From contig NZ_CP030041.1 in assembly GCF_003260975.1 (NCBI RefSeq), forward strand, positions 5,459,501 through 5,523,500: a DNA stretch of 64,000 bases, read 5' to 3'. Position 1 is the stretch's first letter. The number at the start of each line of letters is the position of its first letter. The position numbers and the translations under genes were made by a program. This document shows positions 57,111-64,000 of the stretch, in pieces. Under the pieces are notes generated by a model. The model saw nothing but the letters and a program-made list of their open reading frames with translations, ran no database searches and was not told the origin of the DNA. The DNA is from Echinicola strongylocentroti. Its GTDB lineage: Bacteria > Bacteroidota > Bacteroidia > Cytophagales > Cyclobacteriaceae.

Positions 57111-58274
57111 ATGAAAGTAGGAATAATCACCATTTTGAACGTCAATAACTATGGGGCAGAACTCCAGGCGTATGCTTTATTGGCGAAGATCAGATCATGG
57201 GGGCATGATGTCGAAATCATCAATTATCTTTTCTACAAACATCCCCGCCATAAGAGGACTTCTAAGTCCCGGCCGTTTGTCCAATTAAGCTTCCAACAAA
57301 AGCTAAAGGAAAGGCTGTATCCGATAGTTGCCGATATCAAAGCCATTCCCTACTGGAAGGCCAAAGTGGCTCGGGACCAAAAATTCTCCCGATTCCATGA
57401 CAGGCACAACCGCCTCTCCAGGGAATTTAGGAGTATGGATGAGCTTTATTCCTTCGAAGGCTTTGACTATGATGTGTTTGTGGTGGGCAGTGATCAGGTA
57501 TGGAATCCCAATTCAGGATCTAATATAGAACCTTATTTCTTGACTTTTGCGCCCAAGGAAACCCGAAAGATCAGTTACGCTTCCAGTTTTGGAGTGGATT
57601 CAATTCCCACAGGATATCATGAGACCTACCGTCAGCTTATCGATGGATTTGATGAACTGGCCGTAAGGGAAGAAGCCGGAACACAGCTGATACGGGAAAT
57701 GGCCAATAAGGAAGTGGACTGGGTACTGGATCCTACCTTTCTTCTCGATAGGACGGATTGGAGCCAAATCGCCGTCTCTCCAGAAATCGGTCGGCAGTAC
57801 GTGTTGATCTATGCCCTTACGGATGCCGAGTACATCACTTCGTTGGCGTATAAAATTGCCAAGGAGCGTCAGTTGGCTATCGTACGATTATGCAAAAACG
57901 CTTCTAGGGAAGATACTGACAAATCGATTATTAACGTGATTGATGCCGGGCCGGAAGAGTTTTTGGGGCTGTTTTTGAATGCCTCATTTGTCCTTACCAC
58001 TTCGTTCCACGGTGTTTGTTTTTCCTTGAATTTCAATGTCCCTTTTTATTCCGTTCTTAAAAAAGAGAAAACCAATAACAGTAGACAATTGAATCTGCTG
58101 GCATTTTTGGGACTGGAAGAGCGAGTACTGTATGTAGATGCTCCTTTTCCTGATCCAATCCGGGAAATTGATTATGTAAGCGTAAACGAGAAGCTTGAAA
58201 AGAAAATCCAAAGTTCAATTAATTATTTGAATACTGCTTTAAAAAATGAGCAATTATCAGAAGTATCAAAATAA
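57111..58274 (+). CDS. Polysaccharide pyruvyl transferase family protein, second copy
   Basis: This 387-residue PF04230 protein has the classical layout: MKVGIITILNVNNYGAELQAYAL at the start, YDVFVVGSDQVWNPNSG (about residue 122), ISYASSFGVDSIP, DELAVREEAGTQLI and VLTTSFHGVCFSLNFNVPFYSV near the C-terminus. It starts at the base after the nitroreductase stop and overlaps the next acetyltransferase by 29 bases. It is likely to add a pyruvate ketal, or to act on a related enol-type donor, in the same polysaccharide. Confidence 0.9.
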   Translation: MKVGIITILNVNNYGAELQAYALLAKIRSWGHDVEIINYLFYKHPRHKRTSKSRPFVQLSFQQKLKERLYPIVADIKAIPYWKAKVARDQKFSRFHDRHNRLSREFRSMDELYSFEGFDYDVFVVGSDQVWNPNSGSNIEPYFLTFAPKETRKISYASSFGVDSIPTGYHETYRQLIDGFDELAVREEAGTQLIREMANKEVDWVLDPTFLLDRTDWSQIAVSPEIGRQYVLIYALTDAEYITSLAYKIAKERQLAIVRLCKNASREDTDKSIINVIDAGPEEFLGLFLNASFVLTTSFHGVCFSLNFNVPFYSVLKKEKTNNSRQLNLLAFLGLEERVLYVDAPFPDPIREIDYVSVNEKLEKKIQSSINYLNTALKNEQLSEVSK

Positions 58275-58818
58275 CCTGAGTTTTCGGAACAAACTGGGAA
58301 GGCTACTTTGGAGTTTTACCTGGATGTTTTTCTTCCGACCACTAAACCTGCCCGTCTTTAATGGTTTTAGGATATTTTTGTTAAGGATTTTTGGCAGTAA
58401 AATAGGTAAAGGATGTAAGGTCAATGCGACTATAAAAGTCTGGGCTCCTTGGAATTTGGAAATGGGGAACCTGGTCGCCATAGGTTTTGGTGCCATGATC
58501 TATAACCCGGGTAAGATCAGCATAGGGTCGAAGGTCACTGTTTCCCAAAGGACACACTTATGCAGCGCTACTCATGACTATACCTTGCCGAGCAATCCAT
58601 TGGTGACTAAGCCGATACGAATAGAGGATAGGGCCTGGGTGGCGGCAGATGCTTTTGTAGGCCCTGGAGTAGTGGTGGGTGAAGGAGGGATCGTGGGAGC
58701 TAGGGCTGCTGTTTTTAGAGACGTGTTTCCTTGGACCATTGTGGGAGGTAATCCCGCCAAGTTTATCAAAGATAGAGTTTTAGAAGGTGAAAAAACAGTA
58801 GAGGAAATTTTGCTATGA
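58246..58818 (+). CDS. WcaF-like O-acetyltransferase
   Basis: This 190-residue hexapeptide acyltransferase resembles colanic-acid WcaF: SFRNKLGRLLWSFTWMFFFRPLN at the N-terminus, then beta-helix turns (GKGCKVNATIKVWAPWNLEMGN). The catalytic His lies in LCSATHDYTLPSNPLVTKPI, and the closing segment is GVVVGEGGIVGARAAVFRDV. It overlaps the pyruvyl transferase gene by 29 bases and the next glycosyltransferase by four. It predicts O-acetylation of the product. Confidence 0.92.
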   Translation: MSNYQKYQNNLSFRNKLGRLLWSFTWMFFFRPLNLPVFNGFRIFLLRIFGSKIGKGCKVNATIKVWAPWNLEMGNLVAIGFGAMIYNPGKISIGSKVTVSQRTHLCSATHDYTLPSNPLVTKPIRIEDRAWVAADAFVGPGVVVGEGGIVGARAAVFRDVFPWTIVGGNPAKFIKDRVLEGEKTVEEILL

Positions 58819-59741
58819 ATTCCGAAGTAAGTGTTGTTATCCTGACTTATAATGAATCCAAGCACATCAAGCGATGCCTTGAGCGGGCCTTTACGGTAGC
58901 ATCCAGCGTATATGTAGTGGATAGCTTTTCGACTGACGATACGGTAGAAATTGCGAGGGCCATGGGCGGTGAGGTATATCAGCATCGCTGGCCAGGTAAC
59001 CAAGCAGCCCAGTTTAACTGGGCGCTTGAGCATTTGCCGATAACGACCGAATGGATTTTGAGATTGGATGCAGATGAATACCTGACCGACGAGCTGCAAG
59101 ATGAAATCAATGCCAAACTTCCACTTCAACCCGATGAAATCACGGGTGTTTCCTTCAAAAGAAGGCATATTTTTATGGACAAATGGGTCAAGAGAGGAAC
59201 TTATCCTGTCACCTTATTGCGGTTGTTCAGGAGGGGAAAGGCTGTCTGCGAGCAGCGATGGATGGATGAGCATATCCATTTATTAGAAGGGAAGTCCGTG
59301 ACATTTGAACACGATTTTGTGGACCATAACCTCCATAATCTAGCTTGGTGGACCACAAAACACAATGGTTATGCGACCCGAGAAGCGATTGAATTGTTGG
59401 ATTTGGAATATCAATTGATAGGCCGGGAGAGAGATAATGGGGGATTGAACGAACAGGCCAGCATTAAACGAAGTAGGAAGAAGCAATACTCCAAGCAACC
59501 TTTATTTTGGCGGTCATTTGCCTATTTCCTATATCGCTATATTCTAAAAGGCGGTTTTTTAGAGGGCAAAGAAGGCTTCATGTGGCACTTTTTTCAAGGC
59601 TGGTGGTACCGGACTCTTGTAGATTCAAGGGTTTATGAGGTAAAAAAGGCCTGTGGCAATGACCCTGCCTTGATAAGGGATTATATACAACGTAATTATC
59701 AAATTGAACTGTCTCCCAAAAAGAGCCTAGTTGAAGTTTAA
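58815..59741 (+). CDS. WaaE/KdtX-like family 2 glycosyltransferase
   Basis: This 308-residue GT-A enzyme has VVILTYNESKHIKRCLERA at the N-terminus, the acidic VVDSFSTDDT, WILRLDADEYLTDEL (DxD-type near residue 85) and DEHIHLLEGKSVTFEHDFVDHN (EH-type catalytic segment near 155). This fits the beta-1,4-glucosyltransferase family of WaaE and LgtF. The C-terminal part has amphipathic aromatic segments (MWHFFQGWWYRTLVD), consistent with membrane attachment. Confidence 0.9.
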   Translation: MNSEVSVVILTYNESKHIKRCLERAFTVASSVYVVDSFSTDDTVEIARAMGGEVYQHRWPGNQAAQFNWALEHLPITTEWILRLDADEYLTDELQDEINAKLPLQPDEITGVSFKRRHIFMDKWVKRGTYPVTLLRLFRRGKAVCEQRWMDEHIHLLEGKSVTFEHDFVDHNLHNLAWWTTKHNGYATREAIELLDLEYQLIGRERDNGGLNEQASIKRSRKKQYSKQPLFWRSFAYFLYRYILKGGFLEGKEGFMWHFFQGWWYRTLVDSRVYEVKKACGNDPALIRDYIQRNYQIELSPKKSLVEV

Positions 59742-59755
59742 CCAACGCATAAGTA

Positions 59756-60525
59756 TTGCTTCTCTTGGCCTTTTGGTTTGATAAATTTATTATTGCCTTG
59801 TTAAATCCACTTTTATGGGCAATGGTGTTGTTATTGGCGGGCTTGGCCTTCCGTAACCGTCAAATAAAAAATAGATTTTGCTGGGCTGCATTGGCGGTAT
59901 TGGTGTTTTTCTCGAACCCATTTATGTCCATGCATGTGGCAAAAATCTGGGAGCCGGAGCTCCGTTCAGCCAAGGATGTGAAACTGGGCCAGAGACCCGT
60001 GGTCGTACTAGGGGGATGGCAGAGTCGCTACCTGGTATGGAGAGGCCGATTTTTCATAAAGGAGGTGATCGGTTGTTCGGAGCATTGGAATTGCTACAAA
60101 AATCGAATCAAAATATGCTTTTGATCAGTGGAGGGGCTTTTTATAAGCGAGACGTGTTGGCAGAAGCGAGTTTTATTAAATCATTTTTGACGAATACAGA
60201 CTTGATTCCAAACCCCATTGTGGCCGAATCAACATCAACGAATACAGCACAAAATGCCCGTTATTGCCGAGATATTTTTATTCGGCATGACTGGCCGATG
60301 GACATTGTTCTGGTGAGTTCGGCTTTTCATCTTTACCGAGCCAGAAAATGTTTTGAAAAGCAAGGTTTCCAAGTGGAAACTTTTGCTACGGATCCACTTG
60401 AAAGTAGGACTCCTAAGCCCATGATCCATGCTTTTATTCCCAGCTTTCATAGCCTACAGACTTGGGAATACTTGCTAAAAGAATGGCTTGGAACGCTGTA
60501 CTATCACTTAAAAGGGGAAATATAG
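59756..60525 (+). pseudogene. YdcF/ElyC-family (DUF218) membrane protein, frameshifted
   Basis: The N-terminal part (two membrane helices, then RPVVVLGG) is read from the TTG at 59756 in one frame. The rest (GGDRLFGALELLQKS, LLISGGAF, STNTAQNARY, LVSSAFHLYRARKCF) lies in another frame and reaches a stop at 60525. The two join if one T is added to the five-T run at 60050-60054, giving GRFFHKGGDRLFGALELL, which fits the family. The intact protein would be about 256 residues. Either the gene is broken or the assembly has a homopolymer error. YdcF-type proteins are found in envelope and polysaccharide loci. Confidence 0.8.
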
Positions 60526-60551
60526 GCTGGGATTATTTATTGAATGACCAC

Positions 60552-60750
60552 TAAGCCGGAATATGCATTAGATGGTTATAATGGCGATCTCCAGACATTT
60601 TCACATCCTATTTTCATCTTAACATATCAACCCAAAATGCACTAGTCTATCTATGACGACCTGAATTCCCTTCAAAATCATTCCGTAAACTGACTGGTTT
60701 TTTAGCACTTTCAGCACTCACAGCGATTCCTAAGATTTCATTCGGGTTTA
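60552..60750 (-). repeat. R1-type element, strongly diverged
   Basis: It begins TAAGCCGGAATATGCATTAG (60552) and ends GCACTTTCAGCACTCACAGCGATTCCTAAG...TTCGGGTTTA. Its orientation is the same as that of the copy at 43439. The middle, with CAAAATCATTC and AACTGACTG, is only partly recognisable. It fills the gap between ydcF and the last glycosyltransferase gene. Confidence 0.55.
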
Positions 60751-60808
60751 CATGTCATGATGTATTGAGGACTACTATTTCATCTTACAATTTTTACCAC
60801 ACATCACC

Positions 60809-61564
60809 ATGAAAGTTTCTTTAATTACAGCTTGCTATAATTCTGCAGCTACCTTACAAGATACCATCGATAGTGTCTGCCGTCAGCTATACGATGATAT
60901 TGAATATATTATTATTGATGGAGGCTCCACAGATGGTACCGTGGATATTATCAAAGAAAATGAAAAGTGCATCACCTATTGGATTTCTGAGCCTGATAAT
61001 GGACTGTATGATGCCATGAACAAGGGGATTCGAGCTGCTACAGGTGACGTAGTCGGGATTATTAATTCGGATGATTTTTATCACCGTGATGATGCGATTT
61101 CCTTGGTGGTAGATTGTTTTGAGCGTACCGGGAAGGACTGTGTTTATGCGGATGTCCGTTTTGTTTCTCCCGAAAACTTGGAGAAAACCGTACGATATTA
61201 CTCCTCAAAACGATTTCACCATAATTTATTTAAAAAGGGCCTTATGCCGGCCCATCCCACTTTCTTTACTTATAAAAAGAACTTTGAGGAGTTAGGCTAC
61301 TACAGGACTGATTATAGGATAGCCGCAGATTTTGAGCTATTGCTCCGGTATTTGTACAAACATGGGTTGACCTATGCGTATATGCCTGTTGATTTGATCA
61401 AGATGCGTACGGGAGGGGTCAGTACACAGTATTTTAAAAACAACTGGACCATCAATCGGGAAAATCTCAAAGCTTGCAGAGATCATGGATTGTATACCAA
61501 TTATTTTCATTTGTATTCCAGGTATTTCAATAAAGTATTTGAGTTTGTTCCCGCTATGTGGTAA
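60809..61564 (+). CDS. Family 2 glycosyltransferase (WcaA/PglI-like)
   Basis: This 251-residue GT-A enzyme has SLITACYNSAATLQDTIDSV at the N-terminus, IIIDGGSTDGTVDII, the sugar-nucleotide NGLYDAMNKGIRAATGD and the DxD-type GIINSDDFYH (about residue 90). The C-terminal HPTFFTYKKNFEELGYYRTDYRIAADFELLLRYL is typical of colanic-acid-type transferases. It is separated from ydcF by an R1-type repeat and is the last gene of the locus seen here. Confidence 0.92.
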   Translation: MKVSLITACYNSAATLQDTIDSVCRQLYDDIEYIIIDGGSTDGTVDIIKENEKCITYWISEPDNGLYDAMNKGIRAATGDVVGIINSDDFYHRDDAISLVVDCFERTGKDCVYADVRFVSPENLEKTVRYYSSKRFHHNLFKKGLMPAHPTFFTYKKNFEELGYYRTDYRIAADFELLLRYLYKHGLTYAYMPVDLIKMRTGGVSTQYFKNNWTINRENLKACRDHGLYTNYFHLYSRYFNKVFEFVPAMW

Positions 61565-62027
61565 TTGATTTTAGTGGGTATTATATATGAAATTTTCGTG
61601 AAGTTTATGGTCTTAAGTCCGTTTGTTTTCTAAAATATACCATTCGTACTTACTATACATGTATTTGTTTAAAGTATTATATAATATTGTTTAAATACTA
61701 AAATCAGGTTGGAAATACTTAATATGAATAGTATTTTTGAGTGTATTTAAAATTTGAGTAGTTTTTTCGCAAGATTTTATAGACGGTTTGTAAATAGAGC
61801 CGTGAAGTTTAAATAATAATATTTTATCATCAAATTTTGTCTTATGAGAGTAATTGTTTTCTCGCGGAGGAATTTATAATACTAAGTTGGATAGGTGGGA
61901 TAGCCTAGATAACTCCAAGTTATTGACTAGTTGGGTTGAAATTTTTCAAGAGACTGCAAGGCTCGTATAGGACGATATAATATTCTACAGTAAAAATCCT
62001 TTTTCTAACATCTAAACCATTAATACA
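61565..62027. other. Gene-free AT-rich region
   Basis: This is 463 bp without an open frame, a repeat-family copy or a clear hairpin. It probably carries the promoter and leader of the lipoprotein gene at 62028. No reliable promoter boxes were identified. Confidence 0.45.
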
Positions 62028-63110
62028 ATGAAAATGAAACAAATGCAAAGACTTGGGCTGACGGGGCTTAGCTTCCTGTTGGTTCTTATGTTCATGACCA
62101 ATTGTGGAACCAAAGAGATGGAGTCCACCGACCCTTATCAGTTTCAAGAGGAGGAATTTGAGGCAGTGCCTGATATTCCTGATGTCGCAGATCCAGAGCC
62201 AGAAGTGGTAGAACCTGAGATCGGTGATGTGGTGACCTCTCCGGGTACCTCTTCAGTAATCGACGATTTGGGAAATGTCAATGGTGAAAGTGAAATTGAT
62301 CCAGCCACTCAAGGTAATCTAGATGATATCGCAGCGTTTTCAAATAACTTGTCTGCTGACTTCAAAGCCAAAGCAGAAAACCTAAGTGAAGAGGACATTA
62401 ACGCTATTTTTGATTCCGGAAATGAACTTTCCAGTGAATATGGCGAGCTACTTAGTGCCTTGGAAAATATTTCTCCGGGTTTGTTGAGCTTATTGCCTAA
62501 GATCAATTATTCGGATGATTATGCTGCCATGAACACTGAAATCTCCTTTCCTGAGGAAGGTCAGCTAAGGGTGACCATGCCTGATGATGCCACCTTGAGA
62601 ACTGAGAATGTGTATGGACCATGTACTGAAGCTGCACTAAAAGCCTATGATAAGAAGATAGATAAGCTAAAAAAGCAACGGGACAAGGCTATAGAGAAGG
62701 CGCAGAAGAATTATGAAAGAAGATTGGACGAAGCTGAGGATAGATACGATTCCCGGTCTGACATGCTTGACGAAAAGTATGAGGAAAAACTGGCTACCGT
62801 TAAACTCACTGTGCTTGCCCTTTATGGTGTGGCCGAGCAAGTGTCCAGTTTCAATCCCGAATTAGGTGCTGTGTTAAAATACTTCACCATTATCTATGGT
62901 GTATATGCCAGACAGCAAGTGGATACTTGGTACAGCGAAGGTAAATTATTACTTAAATATAAGTTTACCGAAGAAAAACTTGCAGCACTTGAAGCTCGCG
63001 ATGAATGCATCCAAGAGATTTTGGAAGAATATGACAAGTGTGTGGATAAGGCAAATGAAGTACTGAAAGATGCTTTGGCCGCTTGTCATGATCAAGGTGC
63101 AGGCAACTAA
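62028..63110 (+). CDS. Lipoprotein with charged coiled coil, unknown function
   Basis: This 360-residue lipoprotein has the signal SFLLVLMFMTNC (lipid Cys about 26). It has an acidic Pro/Glu-rich linker (about 35-85, with PEPEVVEPEIGD), a helical region (about 95-165) and then a long Lys/Glu coiled coil (about 200-255, KIDKLKKQRDKAIEKAQKNYERR). A hydrophobic stretch (about 257-285) and a final helix contain three Cys (DECIQ, DKCVDK, AACHD), with another in PCTEAA. I recognise no family. It is the first gene after the polysaccharide locus but has its own terminator and is probably separate. Confidence 0.75.
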   Translation: MKMKQMQRLGLTGLSFLLVLMFMTNCGTKEMESTDPYQFQEEEFEAVPDIPDVADPEPEVVEPEIGDVVTSPGTSSVIDDLGNVNGESEIDPATQGNLDDIAAFSNNLSADFKAKAENLSEEDINAIFDSGNELSSEYGELLSALENISPGLLSLLPKINYSDDYAAMNTEISFPEEGQLRVTMPDDATLRTENVYGPCTEAALKAYDKKIDKLKKQRDKAIEKAQKNYERRLDEAEDRYDSRSDMLDEKYEEKLATVKLTVLALYGVAEQVSSFNPELGAVLKYFTIIYGVYARQQVDTWYSEGKLLLKYKFTEEKLAALEARDECIQEILEEYDKCVDKANEVLKDALAACHDQGAGN

Positions 63111-63175
63111 TCTCGCATCCAACTAGTGGATAAGATGTTTTGATATGGATAAAACTGTATTGCCGTAGGAGATAG

Positions 63176-63205
63176 GCGGAGAAGGGATGCCCTTCTCCGC
63201 TCTCT
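63176..63205 (+). terminator. Hairpin terminator after the coiled-coil lipoprotein
   Basis: An 11-bp perfect stem GCGGAGAAGGG with CCCTTCTCCGC around an ATG loop is followed by TCTCTT. The rest of the gap to 63450 shows no gene. Confidence 0.7.
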
Positions 63206-63450
63206 TGCGGTGATTACTTCCCATGAAGATACAGTCTATGTTCATATTTAGTTATTTTTTGAAAACCAAAATGGTACACATTTTCTCCTATTTGAAGTGA
63301 GATAATGATTAAGGCAGTTGAGTATCGGCAGTACATGGCTGATTTCTTTTTAAATGATAACACAAATCTTTACCGGAAATAGCATACGTCAAGGTTAGGC
63401 GCTCTATACGAGGGGGCAAATGTCGCTTGTCGTCGAAGTTTATTTAAATA

Positions 63451-64000
63451 ATGAGAAGAATCCTGCTTTTATTTGCCTTTATTTTAGGCATTTCAAGCCC
63501 TTCATTTGCCCAAATTGAATTTAACAATTTAGGGATAGGGGTATCATATTGGCTCAGAAGTTATAGTGGAATGGACGAGAGAGGCTTTTTGCCCGATTAC
63601 CCTGGTGAAGGCGGTTTTTCTAAAGGTGCTATCATGCCAAGCATAAGTGGTGAACTGACCCTTACTGAGAAGTTTGCTCTAGACGGTAGAGTAGGGTTTT
63701 GGAGAGGCCAATTTTCTGGAGAGACGCAGTTTTCCGATGGAAGGGTGCTCAGCGGAAAGAACAGACAGACTATAGTACCAGTTTCCTTAGGGCTGATGTA
63801 TGTCAAGGATGATATTGATTATGGAAATGTCCGCATTTTTGGCGGAATTGGAGCCAATCAATACTTGATTCATAATGATGTAGAGATGTTTTATGGTGGT
63901 GGGGAAGGCGCTACTTATGGGCAGCCACAGACCGCAATAAGATATGGCTATTATGCTAAATTAGGAATGGAGTATTTTCTGACCTACTATATATCAGTAG
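63451..64000 (+). CDS. Beta-barrel-like secreted protein, 3' end outside window
   Basis: An open frame from the ATG at 63451 runs to the window edge (183 codons). It starts with a signal peptide (RRILLLFAFILGISSPSFAQ). The mature part has alternating beta strands: IEFNNLGIGVSYWLRSYSG, GELTLTEKFALDGRVGFWRG, VPVSLGLMYV, RIFGGIGANQYLI and YYAKLGMEYF. This fits an OmpA/OmpW-like outer-membrane barrel, but no specific family is recognised and the C-terminus is missing. Confidence 0.75.
   Translation, partial: MRRILLLFAFILGISSPSFAQIEFNNLGIGVSYWLRSYSGMDERGFLPDYPGEGGFSKGAIMPSISGELTLTEKFALDGRVGFWRGQFSGETQFSDGRVLSGKNRQTIVPVSLGLMYVKDDIDYGNVRIFGGIGANQYLIHNDVEMFYGGGEGATYGQPQTAIRYGYYAKLGMEYFLTYYISV

Noticed and set aside
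60050..60054. Programmed ribosomal frameshift in the ydcF-like gene
   Set aside because: The T run does not form a canonical X-XXY-YYZ slippery site in the zero frame, and no stimulatory structure was evident; a one-base deletion or sequencing error is simpler.
59756..60525. Treating the ydcF region as two overlapping intact genes
   Set aside because: The first frame ends in nonsense after VVVLGG and the second begins with nonsense before GGDRLF. Only the join gives the family sequence, so a frameshift is the better reading.

Overview
The window looks like chromosomal DNA of a marine-type Bacteroidota bacterium, most likely order Cytophagales (Cyclobacteriaceae, Echinicola/Algoriphagus-like). 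This is inferred from several things: TonB-dependent receptors with N-terminal carboxypeptidase-like repeats, DUF3078, DUF4301 and DUF4136 proteins, many Bacteroidota-style lipoproteins, scarce Shine-Dalgarno sequences, frequent TTG/GTG starts, and promoter-like TTTG/TAnnTTTG elements. No rRNA, tRNA, CRISPR array, prophage or transposase gene was seen.

Positions 1-25951 are mostly housekeeping and transport genes. In order they are: the 3' end of gyrB; polyphosphate kinase and a convergent Ppx/GppA phosphatase; a TerC membrane protein; a DUF202 / SLC13-RCK transporter pair; a DUF3078 protein; a patatin; DUF4301; an esterase and a TlpA-like thioredoxin; a four-gene 5-oxoprolinase operon (an NRAMP-like transporter followed by pxpA, pxpB and pxpC); rmuC; a DUF4136 lipoprotein; trkA-trkH potassium uptake; a PhzF homologue; and a PQQ-type sugar dehydrogenase with its cytochrome c. 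Positions 26918-38904 hold small lipoproteins, a TonB receptor/lipoprotein pair, a large outer-membrane barrel protein, a subtilase, an alpha/beta hydrolase and GAPDH.

Positions 39253-61564 form an exopolysaccharide (capsule-type, Wzx/Wzy/Wzc-dependent) locus. It starts with a Wza-like export lipoprotein and a Wzc-like tyrosine autokinase. After a 2.4-kb gene-free, repeat-filled and then very AT-rich gap come the GDP-L-fucose genes (fcl, gmd), a flippase, a Wzy-like polymerase, five glycosyltransferases, two hexapeptide acyltransferases and a frameshifted ydcF. Two separate nitroreductase plus polysaccharide pyruvyl transferase gene pairs are embedded in the run. The product is predicted to be a fucose-containing, O-acetylated and possibly pyruvylated polysaccharide. 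No initiating sugar-1-phosphate transferase lies in the window. After the locus come a coiled-coil lipoprotein and the start of a beta-barrel-like protein cut by the window edge.

The intergenic spaces carry at least three families of non-coding inverted-repeat elements. R1 is about 175 bp with TTAACCCGG ends. R2 is about 146-180 bp and contains a core like the widespread CGTCATTGCGA repeat. R3 is up to 761 bp with 17-bp terminal inverted repeats. Some copies are nested, and one R1 copy can be compared with a related unoccupied site. The observations I rate highest are the duplicated nitroreductase-pyruvyl transferase module, the NRAMP homologue that lacks the metal-binding motifs inside the pxp operon, and the TTAA-flanked repeat family.
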